From NCBI GenBank assembly GCA_023382535.1, contig JAHDWA010000037.1, forward strand, positions 1 through 64,000: 64,000 bases of DNA, given 5' to 3'. Below are positions 1 through 8,599 of the stretch, one piece after another. The DNA is from Anaerolineae bacterium. GTDB lineage: Bacteria; Chloroflexota; Anaerolineae; 4572-78; J111. Below the pieces are notes generated by a model. The model was not told where the DNA came from and searched no databases. It worked only from the letters and a program-made list of their open reading frames with translations. The stretch's first letter is position 1; every line of letters starts with the position of its first letter. A program made the translations under genes and the position numbers.

Positions 1-56
1 GGGATCAATGTTTCTCTTATTTTACCCCAATTCCTACCAATGACTGAACGATCACG

Positions 57-242
57 TTGTTACACGGTCTTGACACCCTGAGTGAAAGGGAGCGTAGAAT
101 CTTGGAGATGCGCTTTGGTAGGATAGAGGGCGAGAGCCATACCCTGGAAGAGGTCGGCAATGCCTTTGATGTGAGCCGCGAGCGGATTCGCCAGATAGAG
201 GCCAAAGCCCTGCGCAAGTTAAGCACTCCTAAAATACGTTGA
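57..242 (+). pseudogene. Sigma-70 region 4 fragment (C-terminal end of an RpoD/SigA-like factor)
   Basis: The 61 residues contain the full region 4 signature: [14 protein letters not shown], then a helix-turn-helix ([27 protein letters not shown]) that in RpoD-type factors binds the -35 element. In-frame sequence upstream is closed by a TGA at 45-47, and regions 2 and 3 do not appear in the 56 bases available, so this is a 5'-truncated or frameshifted remnant rather than a working sigma factor. The only start is a TTG with no Shine-Dalgarno. It could instead be the tail of a gene whose frame breaks just inside the window edge. The family call is firm; the pseudogene call is inference. Confidence 0.7.
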
Positions 243-316
243 CCGCTTTCTCGAAATCCAGCGCCAGGCGGCCGCTGGCGTCGGAATGTATTGAATCTCT
301 AACTGTCTTGAAGCAG

Positions 317-342
317 CGGCGGGGTCAGCGACGTCCCCGCCG
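317..342. terminator. GC-rich hairpin between convergent genes
   Basis: CGGCGGGG (317-324) pairs with CCCCGCCG (335-342) around a 10-base loop. It lies between the sigma fragment and the 3' end of the convergent glycosyltransferase gene. There is no T tract, so termination is only a suggestion. Confidence 0.35.
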
Positions 343-439
343 ACTGTAACCTGGGCGGTGCCGTCACTTGAAGCCGTCCTTTGCAGCGGCAGGTTGGGTA
401 GCCTTTGCCTTCGGCTTTTATCCAGCCTGGTCTTTGGAC

Positions 440-1984
440 TTAACGGTAAAATTTCATGCTAGACCATATCACATCGGCAGAAGCGGTTGGTTCTCTGCAG
501 ATGTAGATGGAGGGGGAACCCACCGGCACGTCATAGACGTGTTGAACGATCTTTTTCAGTTCACACTTGTTAAAAAAGACGGTCACGGGATATAGTTGAC
601 TGGTGACAATGATCATAACCTCCCAGGAATATCCCGGTCCCCAGAGATAGTACGTCAAAACTCCACTGACGGCATGAGGCAGGCCGTATTTTGGCCCCAA
701 TTCGTCTATAGCGCCAGCAGGCGAGTACCAATCAGCATAAATCCCGGCGATGGCCCGATCTTTCTGAGGAAGCTCATGGTACACCTCGGCAACATCCTGG
801 ACTAGTTCTTCCCACCCCAGCCGGCCAGAGAGAATGGGTGAGGTAGAGAAGGTCATACCTCTGAATTCTTTTATGGGCGGATTCAAGGGCTCAAGGGTGT
901 CGGCAATGGCTTGCACACGATCGATCGGCAGGATAGGTAGACTGGTCAAGACGGACAAGACTCCTGCTATCAGGAGATATATTACAACACCGGCTCTTAT
1001 CCATCCTCCCCAGCGTACCCGGGCAGACAACTCCTCTACAAACACCGCGCTGGCCGCCAGGAGGGGCATAAAAAGTTCGGCGAGCATCCGCGTGGAAGCG
1101 TGCAGCATGAACATCAGCGCCAGCGTTAGCCCGAACAGCAGGCCCAGGTAACTGTAGTCTACGCCGTCTAAGCGGCGAAAGATGCGGTACAGTCCAACCA
1201 ACCACAAGGGCAGGAGCAGCGTCCCCATGTAAACCAGAAGATTGGTAAGATATTCCGAGAGGGATGCCCGATACACCCGAAACGTGCCATAATTGGTCCA
1301 ATATTCGAGCGTGGGCCAGTGGTTAGCAAATTGCCAGAGCAAATAGGGAGAGACAATGACCACGCAAATTGCTGCCCCCAGCCAGGGCCAGGGTGTTAGC
1401 AGATCCCGGTGATATTTCGAAATGAGAAGCGCGACCAAGAAACCTGGCCCCAGAAACAAGATGGTCATCTTGGTCAGGCAGGCGATGCCGGCGATCAAGC
1501 CCAGCAGCAGCCAGAGCCGGCGATTCCCGCTGCGGAGAAATCGGACCAGGACATAGAGGAAAGCGGCCAGCACCAACTGATCAAAGGCATCGTAACAAAA
1601 GATGGAATCGAGACTCAGCCAGAGGGGAACGGCGATGAACCCCAGCACACTCAGCAACACGGCGAAGGTTTTACCCCCAAACTCTCTGGTAATCAGACAT
1701 ACGAAGACCAACGCCGCTGATCCGGCGAGCGCCGGAAATATACGGAGAGCAAATAACGATTCGCCGAGCAGGGCACGACTCAGTGCGACCAACGCAGGCA
1801 CGAGGGGCGGCAGATCTACATACCCAAACGCCAGATGCCGGCTCAATGCAATAGTGTAGAGCTCATCAAAAAAGAAGCCATAACCAGGAGCACTGTACAG
1901 ATGCACCGCAAATTTCACGCTTGCACCCATAATAATAACCAAAGAGGCACGAGAAAGTTCGAAGAGTCTAATCCGATTTGGCAT
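440..1984 (-). CDS. GT-C family membrane glycosyltransferase (PMT_2/ArnT-like)
   Basis: 514 residues with about ten hydrophobic spans. The N-terminal helix is followed by a periplasm-facing Asp-Glu pair (FFDELY, residues 38-43), then a PPLVPAL segment, the arrangement typical of glycosyltransferase family 39/83 enzymes that move a sugar from a polyprenyl-phosphate donor to lipid or protein at the outer membrane face. The last roughly 150 residues form a soluble C-terminal domain. No polysaccharide genes lie beside it, so the acceptor is unknown. The start is the ATG at 1984; no strong ribosome site is seen. It is transcribed alone, downstream of a strong hairpin that separates it from the amidase gene. 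Confidence 0.7.
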   Translation of the reverse strand: MPNRIRLFELSRASLVIIMGASVKFAVHLYSAPGYGFFFDELYTIALSRHLAFGYVDLPPLVPALVALSRALLGESLFALRIFPALAGSAALVFVCLITREFGGKTFAVLLSVLGFIAVPLWLSLDSIFCYDAFDQLVLAAFLYVLVRFLRSGNRRLWLLLGLIAGIACLTKMTILFLGPGFLVALLISKYHRDLLTPWPWLGAAICVVIVSPYLLWQFANHWPTLEYWTNYGTFRVYRASLSEYLTNLLVYMGTLLLPLWLVGLYRIFRRLDGVDYSYLGLLFGLTLALMFMLHASTRMLAELFMPLLAASAVFVEELSARVRWGGWIRAGVVIYLLIAGVLSVLTSLPILPIDRVQAIADTLEPLNPPIKEFRGMTFSTSPILSGRLGWEELVQDVAEVYHELPQKDRAIAGIYADWYSPAGAIDELGPKYGLPHAVSGVLTYYLWGPGYSWEVMIIVTSQLYPVTVFFNKCELKKIVQHVYDVPVGSPSIYICREPTASADVIWSSMKFYR

Positions 1985-2006
1985 AAGACCACTTCATACA
2001 ATAAGA

Positions 2007-2046
2007 GACTGAACAGAGCCGGGAGCAACCCCGGCTCTGTTCAGTC
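2007..2046 (-). terminator. 17-bp perfect hairpin, probable terminator of the nitrilase-family gene
   Basis: Arms 2007-2023 and 2030-2046 are perfect reverse complements around a 6-base loop. On the minus strand the stem lies 63 bases past the stop of the amidase gene and is followed by TCTTATTGT, a weak U-rich tail. It may also be a mobile palindrome. Confidence 0.55.
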
Positions 2047-2109
2047 TTCTGCTGAGGTTATCTCTCAAACAGCTCTGCCCCAAGGGTGCCCCGGCTGACA
2101 CCTGCTGTC

Positions 2110-3252
2110 CTACCTCCGCCCCAGACGCTTGAGCAGCAGGGCCAGACCCAGTCCAACGACCAGGCTTAAGCCCAGTAACCAGAGCACCCGCCTGGCAGCC
2201 GGCGATAGGGGCGCCATCTGCTGCCCCCATACCCGACGCACGCCTTGCCGATAGCGGGGGATCATCAGCCAGGGAGTAACTCCATCTGAGATCAGATAGA
2301 TCACCGCCGGCAGCCGCGAATGCGGTTGAGGTTTCTGAGGTACGGGTTTGTCGTTAGGAAGGTTCACTTCGGCCAGGGTGAAGGCTTCGCCGTCAGCCGG
2401 AGTCAGTTCGGCCAAAACCTGGCCATTAGCATCTACCACTTTGCAGCCGGGCACACACTCGCAGGCCAGTTCCAACTGGTGAGCCTGGGGCAGGTACCTG
2501 GCTAACCAGGGTGCAGTTGGCAGGAGCAACAACACCGAGGCCAGACCGTTCGGGATGGCCGTGCGAACCGGGCCGATGCCGACCGTATGGACCAGCGGGA
2601 CTTGCAGCCAGGCGGTCTGCTGGTTGATCATCTCGCCAAACAACACCCGACCCTTGTCTTTGGTTAAAGCCATCACCGGGCCGAGATCGGCTATGCCCAC
2701 CTGTCCCACGGGAAAATGATAAGTGGGGTTAGTGGTATCCGGCGGGCAACTACTGACGAGCATCAGGTCCACCTGCCCGGCATACTGGCGCCACAGGTGG
2801 AGATGGGCCGTGTCCCAGCAGATCAGCAGTCCGATGTCCCCCAGGTCGGTCTGAGCGACGGTGAGACCGTGACCGGGGCGAAAATAGGCCCGTTCCCAGG
2901 CCCAGGGATAACGCTTGTCATAGCGCCACATCCGGCCATCCGGAGCGAAGAGGAGCAGGGAATTGTAGACATCCTGCTGACTTAACAGCAGCAGTGACCC
3001 GGCCAGGTGAACCTGGTATTGGGCGGCAGAGGCTTTCAGCCAAGTGACGGTGGGACCGGTGAGAGGTTCGGCTCGCTCATAATTGGTGGGGCTATATTCA
3101 TAACCCAGGTTGAACAGTTCGGGCAACACCACCAGGTTGGCTCCGGCCTGGGCAGCTTGAGCGACCAAACACCGGGCGCGTTCGAGTCTATCAAGGGTGG
3201 GAGCAGGCTGGGCGGCCATCTGAATCGCTGCGGCTTTGATAGTCCGGGGCAT
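2110..3252 (-). CDS. Nitrilase-superfamily carbon-nitrogen hydrolase with C-terminal membrane anchor
   Basis: 380 residues from the ATG at 3252, chosen because GAAGGAGA lies six bases upstream; a longer open frame to 3330 lacks such a site. The catalytic triad of the family is visible: Glu45 (LPELF), Lys113 (YDKRYPW) and Cys145 (LLICWD). The family hydrolyses amides or nitriles through a Cys thioester. Unusually, the roughly 260-residue core is followed by an extra domain and a hydrophobic helix near residues 354-372 ending in KRLGRR, so the enzyme is probably tethered to the membrane with its catalytic domain in the cytoplasm. There is no signal peptide, so it is unlike apolipoprotein N-acyltransferase. 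Substrate unknown. Confidence 0.8.
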   Translation of the reverse strand: MPRTIKAAAIQMAAQPAPTLDRLERARCLVAQAAQAGANLVVLPELFNLGYEYSPTNYERAEPLTGPTVTWLKASAAQYQVHLAGSLLLLSQQDVYNSLLLFAPDGRMWRYDKRYPWAWERAYFRPGHGLTVAQTDLGDIGLLICWDTAHLHLWRQYAGQVDLMLVSSCPPDTTNPTYHFPVGQVGIADLGPVMALTKDKGRVLFGEMINQQTAWLQVPLVHTVGIGPVRTAIPNGLASVLLLLPTAPWLARYLPQAHQLELACECVPGCKVVDANGQVLAELTPADGEAFTLAEVNLPNDKPVPQKPQPHSRLPAVIYLISDGVTPWLMIPRYRQGVRRVWGQQMAPLSPAARRVLWLLGLSLVVGLGLALLLKRLGRR

Positions 3253-3412
3253 AGGGTCTCCTTCGAGCGGCATCGCAACTTGCTTGAGAGGTCGTTTCTT
3301 TAGTTTAACACAGGTCGCATCGCCAAACAAGGTTCAAAATCCCATGGACGACACTTGCTTGGCAACACTTATGTATGAGTTCCACTAAACAGCGTAAAAA
3401 ATCTTAAGGTTA

Positions 3413-3441
3413 TTGTGACCGGGTTACAGACATGGTATACT
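3413..3441 (+). promoter_or_regulatory. Sigma-70-type promoter for the GGCT/nitroreductase/RidA genes
   Basis: TTGTGA (3413-3418), a 17-base spacer and TATACT (3436-3441). It lies about 95 bases before the first gene of the plus-strand group. Confidence 0.5.
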
Positions 3442-3534
3442 CCCCAGAAGGTCGGGATGATTGTCTAAAGGAAGAGCATTGGAATGATTGGGCTTTTGGA
3501 CTGACCGCCAGATTTCCTGACCGGAAGTGGGCAT

Positions 3535-3966
3535 ATGATTGAACCCAGAGTCTGGACTTTCTTCTACGGCTCCTACATCAATTTTAGGGTCCTCAAAGAA
3601 GTCAACCTCGCGCCGGAACAGTGGCAAGTGGCCAGGCTGCACGGCTTCGACATTCGTATTCAGCCGCGGGCTAACCTGGTGCGTTCGGAGCAGGGCTGCG
3701 TCTACGGCATCATAGCTACGGCCACCCACACGGAACTCAACCGCCTCTACGCTCATGCCAAAGAGGTGTTAGGCGAAGTTTATCTGCCCGAAGCAGTCCT
3801 GGTGGAAACAGTGGATCAGCAGTGGCAGCCGGTCTTGTGCTACCTTTGCCCGGCGATGGAACCTCGCCCCGCGACCCATGACTATATTGACCGGATCGTC
3901 GGGCCGGCCAGGGAGTATGGCTTCCCTGATTGGTATATCCAGCGTCTGGAAAGGTTCCGGCCTTAG
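3535..3966 (+). CDS. Gamma-glutamylcyclotransferase-fold (AIG2/GGCT-like) protein
   Basis: 143 residues. The N-terminal FFYGSY (residues 9-14) is the substrate-binding Y-G-S loop of the GGCT/AIG2 fold, and the middle GCVYGI strand and YLPEAVLVE segment with a conserved acidic residue match the family. Known members cyclise gamma-glutamyl or Ne-glutamyl amines to 5-oxoproline; others are of unknown activity. It is first in a plus-strand trio, 61 bases before the nitroreductase-like gene. Start ATG at 3535; the upstream GGAAGTGG is a modest ribosome site. Substrate cannot be told from sequence. Confidence 0.7.
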   Translation: MIEPRVWTFFYGSYINFRVLKEVNLAPEQWQVARLHGFDIRIQPRANLVRSEQGCVYGIIATATHTELNRLYAHAKEVLGEVYLPEAVLVETVDQQWQPVLCYLCPAMEPRPATHDYIDRIVGPAREYGFPDWYIQRLERFRP

Positions 3967-4027
3967 CACCTTGGCGCTGGAATTCTTGCATTTTGGGCTC
4001 AGTGTGCCAGATTAACCAGGGAGTGAT

Positions 4028-4471
4028 ATGGCCAAGACTTATCAAGTTACAACCCGCCAGCGATTCGTGAATCGGCTGATCCGGGCGCTCATCCGCCTCG
4101 GCCTGGCCCCAAAAGGGAATTATATCCTCAGCGTGCCGGGGCGGAAGAGCGGCAAACTTTATCGTCTTCCGGTTAGCCTGATCGAGGAAGCCCAGCAGCG
4201 CTGGTTAGTGGCTCCTTACGGCGAGGTCAACTGGGTGCGCAACGCCCGCGCTGCCGGGTGGCAGGTGACGCTGATGCGGGGAGGCCGCTCCGAGACGGTC
4301 ACCCTCACCCAACTCGGACCGGAGGAGAGTGCGCCAGTCCTGCAAAAGTATCTCACCCGTATTCCTTATGTCCAGCCCTACTTCGACGTTCGGCCTGGCT
4401 CGCCGTTGGAGGCGTTCGTGGCCGAAGCGCCTCGCCATCCCGTGTTTCTTATTCAGGCGAGAAATCAGTAG
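4028..4471 (+). CDS. Deazaflavin (F420)-dependent nitroreductase-family protein
   Basis: 147 residues. The motifs NYILSVPGRKSGKLYRLPVSLIE and VAPYGEVNWVRNARAAGWQVTL belong to the DDN/FDOR-B split beta-barrel family (nitroreductase-family deazaflavin-dependent oxidoreductases). Members bind F420 or related flavins and reduce diverse substrates. Start ATG 4028, preceded by CAGGGAGTGAT. It sits between the GGCT-like and RidA-like genes in one likely transcript. The family call is good; cofactor and substrate are inferred from the family only. Confidence 0.75.
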   Translation: MAKTYQVTTRQRFVNRLIRALIRLGLAPKGNYILSVPGRKSGKLYRLPVSLIEEAQQRWLVAPYGEVNWVRNARAAGWQVTLMRGGRSETVTLTQLGPEESAPVLQKYLTRIPYVQPYFDVRPGSPLEAFVAEAPRHPVFLIQARNQ

Positions 4472-4528
4472 GTGGTTCGGCGCTTACGTGGAAATATTCA
4501 AACCATACAATTTACAGGGGAATCAAGC

Positions 4529-4939
4529 GTGAACAATCAAAATCAAATCATTCGTTTTATTAATCCACCGACGATGCCAACGCCAGTAGGATACACGCAT
4601 GTGGTTGAGATCAGTGGGGGTAAAACCGTTTACATCTCCGGTCAAGTGGCCCTGGATGCTGCTGGTCAGGTGGTCGGACCGGGTGACTTACGAGCCCAAA
4701 CCCATCAAGTCTTTGCCAATCTGCAAGCAGGACTGGCCGCCGTGGGAGCCGATTTTACCCAGGTGGTCAAATTCACCTTCTTTGTACTCGATATATCAAA
4801 CATTCAAATCATCCGTGAGGTGCGTGACCAGTACGTGAACCGAGAGCACCCCCCAGCCAGCAGTGCGGTTGAGGTGCGCCGCCTCGTTCGCGAGGAATTT
4901 TTGATCGAAATTGAAGCCATTGCGGTTATTCCCGCTTAA
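4529..4939 (+). CDS. RidA/YjgF/TdcF-family protein lacking the canonical arginine
   Basis: 136 residues from the GTG at 4529 (CAGGGG seven bases upstream; the longer frame from 4472 runs back to the preceding stop). It has the usual family motifs YISGQVALD, a central LQAGLAAVGADFTQVVKFTFFV and the terminal IEIEAIAV. In E. coli RidA the segment PARSCVEVARL supplies Arg105, which binds the imine carboxylate. Here the aligned segment reads PASSAVEVRRL, so that Arg is Ser. Family members without this Arg are generally not 2-aminoacrylate deaminases. A role in scavenging reactive imines is therefore doubtful. Confidence 0.8.
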   Translation: MNNQNQIIRFINPPTMPTPVGYTHVVEISGGKTVYISGQVALDAAGQVVGPGDLRAQTHQVFANLQAGLAAVGADFTQVVKFTFFVLDISNIQIIREVRDQYVNREHPPASSAVEVRRLVREEFLIEIEAIAVIPA

Positions 4940-4991
4940 TGGGGTAGACCAAGACTAATATTTATCATCCTGTTGGCCCAGGTAGGCCAGC

Positions 4992-5599
4992 TTAAGCCAG
5001 CGGCTGGCGGATGACGGTTTGCAGTTTTTCCGGCGCGGTCTTGCGTGGATCACCCAGGTAAATTTCGTGATGTTCACCGCGCCGCTGATACCCTTTAGCC
5101 TCGATAAAGGCGTGTAGCCGGGCGATGGTTGGCGCTTCAGCCGCATAGGGACCGATGTGCATGATCTGGGCCGATAGCCCTTCGTGATACGGCTCAAACC
5201 GGATTCGATTCAGCAGCGCCAGCTTCTTCTTTTTGGCAACATCGGCCAGGGCCACCATCACCCCGGCGGCGGTAATATGGTCGGGCTGCATCATCATCAT
5301 CGTCCACAGCCAGGCTTCTTTATGCTGAACACTAAACTGGCTCATATCCTCCACCTACCACAACCCTTCCAGGGGCATCACCACAAAATCGACCTCTCGC
5401 TCCCGTTTGATCGTAAACTTCAGGGAATAAGCCACCGCGTACAACGCTTCGACTACCCCGGCATAGTCGGGGGAAGTGTTGGGATCACCACAACCATCGG
5501 CCATTAGAAAATTCATCGCCGGAACATCGACGACCGAAACCTCTTTGGACGAGGGGTGATAGAACTGCTTGAGTTCTTTCTAGAGACAATTTTCGTCAT
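4992..5599 (-). pseudogene. GyrI-like small-molecule-binding domain protein, broken by a stop and a frameshift
   Basis: Reading the minus strand from the ATG at 5599 (GGGAG upstream) gives MTKI, then a one-base frame change near a TCTAG, then a long match to the standalone GyrI-like family: KELKQFYHPSSKEVSVVDVP, then YAGVVEALYAVAYSLKF and VVMPLEGLW. At the position where relatives read LWWVEDM the second Trp codon is TAG (minus strand, just before 5360). The remaining 120 residues (EDMSQFSVQHKEAWLWTMMMMQPD through the C-terminal APEKLQTVIRQPL) are intact. Known relatives bind small hydrophobic or planar compounds and often sit beside MerR regulators. Two lesions point to a recent pseudogene; sequencing error is the alternative. 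Confidence 0.8.
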
Positions 5600-5636
5600 A
5601 GTTCAATCTCCCTTTCTCCGGCTGAGTCTGATCCCC

Positions 5637-5667
5637 ATGATACACCCTCTTCTAGGGGGAGAGTCAA
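5637..5667 (-). promoter_or_regulatory. MerR-type promoter/operator of the GyrI-like pseudogene
   Basis: On the minus strand: TTGACT (5667-5662), a 19-base spacer, and TATCAT (5642-5637). The spacer holds the dyad CTCCCCCTAGAAGAGGG. A 19-20 bp spacer with a central dyad is the hallmark of MerR-family activated promoters. Transcription would start about 30 bases before the pseudogene ATG. No MerR gene is in the window. Confidence 0.6.
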
Positions 5668-5817
5668 GTAACCTGAGGCAAAAACCTGGCCTCAAGTACA
5701 AAAACCTGACCAGATAGAAAGTGGCTGCAAAGAGGCCCAAATAGGTGGCAGCCGGAGCACGAAAAAGTCACGTTGCGCACGCAACTGCCACGTTCAAGTC
5801 CCCTAATCGTTCCACTA

Positions 5818-6785
5818 ATGCATATCGTTTACAAATTGACGGTGATGGGGAACACTCGTCAAGAAGCCATTAACGGGAAAATCAGGTATCGGCTGGAAAA
5901 CCAACTCGGCGGACATTGGATTTGGGATGACGAATTACAGGGTCTGGTCACAGACACATTGGTCAAGGAAGCCGACCTGGAAAGATTCCTGGGGGACTTG
6001 CATGCTAGTCCAGATAAGGCGGTATTTGCCGGATTAAAGAAGCTTTCGCTGGCTCCCAACCTAAAAGTCTCTACTGCCAGTATAGCCAAATTCGTAGCCA
6101 AGGCGTTACTCGACGATGTGAATGACAAAATCCGTGAGGTCTTGAACCAGGCCAGGCGAGATCGAGGGATTTACAGCGTTAATACCTCTTGTTATCGGCG
6201 CGGTTGGGTCATTGATGGTCAACCCGCCGTATCAATATCGCTCCAGCGTACTCTGGATACGAAACTGAATCTACGAGAGTTCATAGCCAGATTTCCTCAA
6301 GACGGCCTGGTAGGGTTACTCGTCGTCGACATGACCAAACCAGACTTCCAATCAGCAATGGCTGTCACTAAGGTGATCGGCCTATTGGGGAAAAAACTTC
6401 GCCCCATTTGTTCATTTCCCTTCAGGACGTAGGATATAGATCGGCGTTACGTTTTGGTCAAGAGCAAATCGGTGGAGCAAGCCATCGCTTTGAATGTGTT
6501 CAGAATTTCGGTTTGTACCGGGCTACAGAACAGAAAAAAATCCGGATTGCCGTCTTGAATACGGCGCCTGAGAGCCAGCTAGACTACTTACGGACTGTAT
6601 TTAGGGAAACATCCCAGCGATTGGGCTATAGCCTGGTTTCGGCCGGCGAAAGACAAGTTGAACGACTCTCTGAAAATGTCCTAGAAGCTGCGATCAGCCA
6701 ATTAGCAAAGAATAGGCCCGATATTGTCTTGGCGATTATTTCTGATGAATACGGCAGCAGTGAGTCTGGTAGCTCCACATTATAG
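5818..6785 (+). pseudogene. Degraded prokaryotic Argonaute (N/L1 part and L2/MID part; PAZ and PIWI missing)
   Basis: Two plus-strand frames join near 6410-6430. The first (from ATG 5818, no ribosome site) has an N-domain-like start IVYKLTVMG and the segment RRGWVIDGQPAVSISLQRTL, which resembles the linker just before PAZ in long pAgos. The second has LRFGQEQIGGA, a VQNFGLYR motif, then KKIRIAVLNTAPESQ and a helix ending AKNRPDIVLAIISDE, the L2/MID pattern of pAgos. The PAZ region is largely deleted, the frame shifts at the junction, and the protein stops before the PIWI catalytic domain. Length (about 320 codons) is under half that of a long pAgo. The assignment is from pattern memory, so moderate confidence; decay is clear. 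Confidence 0.5.
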
Positions 6786-6863
6786 CGTGGTAACAGGATA
6801 AATTTGAACAAAACGAGGTTCATGGGCACACTTTTGAGTCACCACAACCAAAAGGAGTGTCCA

Positions 6864-7004
6864 ATGAACCTCGAAGAGATATTTTGCCCTAACCTTGGCT
6901 GTCCGGCAAGAGGACAGTGTGGGCGTGGCAATATCAGGGTGCATAGTGTCAAAGAGAAACGTTGTCTGTGTGCGATCTGCAAAAAGCCCTTATACTGGAG
7001 ATGA
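6864..7004 (+). mobile_element. Transposase N-terminal zinc-ribbon stump
   Basis: Starts at ATG 6864 with AAAGGAG seven bases before it. The 46 codons read MNLEEIFCPNLGCPARGQCG, then GNIRVHSVKEKRCLCAICKK, a four-cysteine zinc ribbon of the kind found at the start of IS1-like and unclassified insertion-sequence transposases (relatives continue with KTFSATKGT and a helix-turn-helix). Here the frame ends immediately after the second CxxC, so the element is truncated; no terminal inverted repeats were recognised. It lies between the Argonaute remains and the DUF790 gene and marks this as a rearranged region. Confidence 0.6.
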
Positions 7005-7066
7005 TTTTCAGCCGAGTAGAAGGGAACTCATCAAGTGGACAGAATGGGAATATCAACTTCAGTTGT

Positions 7067-8293
7067 TTATATCGCCCGGCGTTCTACGGCAGCCAGCACC
7101 TCTTTGAGGACCGGTTTACGCGTGAAGGTCAGCACTTCTCCAACTGAGGCAGCCTCAAAGGTACCCTCGGCTACGTTGGCGCTCTCATAGACTAACAAAA
7201 TCAAGTCACGCCGGCCCGCCTGATGGACCTTGGTCAACTTGCGCCGCAGATAATCAGGGTGCCAGTAGCCAACAATCTCCAGAAGCGCTCGCCGGCCATC
7301 TTTGCGATGGGTGAAGGAGAAGTCGGGGATCATGACCGTATCATCAACGAGGATCAGTTCGTCTTCACGGGCCAACTCCCATTTTCGATTTATCCCGCCA
7401 TACTTTTCCTCAAACTCGGCGGCAAAATCGGCTTCGAGCTGGCTATCAAATAGACCGGAGGCTTTGAAATGAGTGCGCAATTCAGTGCGATCATCCAGAG
7501 TATAACGAAGCGGCCCCCGGCTCGATATACCGGGTGGCTGTACATCAGCCTCCATAGACCACCGAGGACACAAGAGTAAGGCCGGGAGGAACTTGGCAAA
7601 TTGCAGCCCATAACGGATAGTCGATTTTACAAAAGGCGAGATTGGCCCGTGAAGCGTTATATGATAGCCACCCAATTGATCACCATAACGGATGGTATGC
7701 ATCAATTTGAACAGTTTAATATACTTAAAAAAATCTTTATAGCCGCCATGAATGAATATGCGCACCTCTCGTGCCCAGTACAGCAGGCCTCGAGCCAACT
7801 CCAAATTATAACGGGCGATGAGATCGCCAGGAGCCATTGGCTCGCCGGGGTCAAGTAAGATCTGTTCCTCGGCCAGGTCAGCCAAAAGAGCAGTTTCAAT
7901 CTGCTCTACCATCAGGCCATAGCTGGCAGCCGTCTCGGCTACAACTTGTTCACGGGTGGTCATACTGAACAGATCTTGCTTGGAGGTAATCGGCCCTCGG
8001 CAAAAGAGAGCTGCTCTAAGTTCAGCCGGATTGATAGGGGGATCGCTACCAAATGTAGCGCGGACTTCAAGTATCGCGGCCAGGCCCCGAATAACCGGAT
8101 AATCCAGGCTGTCTCCCTCGTAATCGCGCAGAGCTTCGGCCAGCGATCCTCGGCTACGCCCGGTGTATTGCCGGAAGAGCACCGTCAGATCGTTGGCCAT
8201 GGCCAGGTAATTATAATCAGCGGGTATGGGACGAGTCCAAACCTGTCCATCCCGAAACTCTAACCGGGATCGGATTAAATCCGCTTTTAACAT
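7067..8293 (-). CDS. DUF790 / Bax1-like nuclease
   Basis: 408 residues from the ATG at 8293 (GAGAGACCCTG upstream); a longer frame to 8401 would add an unlikely AT-rich leader. The whole protein follows the DUF790 pattern: N-terminal LKADLIRSRLEFRDGQVWTR, a central helical part, and a C-terminal nuclease-like domain with EADFAAEFEEKYG, EDELILVDDTVMIPDFSF, ALLEIVGYWHPDYLRRKL and LILLVYESANV. In archaea the DUF790 protein Bax1 is a structure-specific endonuclease that binds the XPB helicase in repair. No XPB gene is adjacent here, unlike the usual arrangement. A broken second copy lies head to head just upstream. Confidence 0.8.
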   Translation of the reverse strand: MLKADLIRSRLEFRDGQVWTRPIPADYNYLAMANDLTVLFRQYTGRSRGSLAEALRDYEGDSLDYPVIRGLAAILEVRATFGSDPPINPAELRAALFCRGPITSKQDLFSMTTREQVVAETAASYGLMVEQIETALLADLAEEQILLDPGEPMAPGDLIARYNLELARGLLYWAREVRIFIHGGYKDFFKYIKLFKLMHTIRYGDQLGGYHITLHGPISPFVKSTIRYGLQFAKFLPALLLCPRWSMEADVQPPGISSRGPLRYTLDDRTELRTHFKASGLFDSQLEADFAAEFEEKYGGINRKWELAREDELILVDDTVMIPDFSFTHRKDGRRALLEIVGYWHPDYLRRKLTKVHQAGRRDLILLVYESANVAEGTFEAASVGEVLTFTRKPVLKEVLAAVERRAI

Positions 8294-8434
8294 CAGGGTC
8301 TCTCGCCGTATTATCAGAAAAAGGAAAAAGCTTGTTAAACAAATAGTATCACAGTTGGCCAATAAATTAAAAAAATAATCATTTATTGGGTCACTATACA
8401 CTCTCCCAGTGCAAAAAATGCGCTGTACTCACCA

Positions 8435-8508
8435 GCCTGTTAGCTCAGTGGTACTCAGGAGTCTTCACTCCTTCTCACTCTTCCCTGGTAGAATCGGACA
8501 CGACAGGC
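8435..8508 (+). other. tRNA-like remnant
   Basis: GCCTGTT followed by AGCTCAGTGGTA looks like the 5' end and D-arm of a tRNA, AGGAG/CTCCT can form an anticodon stem around a 6-base loop, and GACAGGC at 8502-8508 can pair with the first seven bases (one G-T pair). The D-stem 3' half and T-loop are abnormal (GTAGAATC instead of GTTCGAATC). Probably a decayed tRNA gene or a chance resemblance. Confidence 0.2.
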
Positions 8509-8599
8509 ACGGAAACAGACGGGATCGAGTTACAGGGACAGTAAAAAACTATCGATTTTTGAAGCGACAGGTACAAAGACGTTTTCAAATACATCCAGT

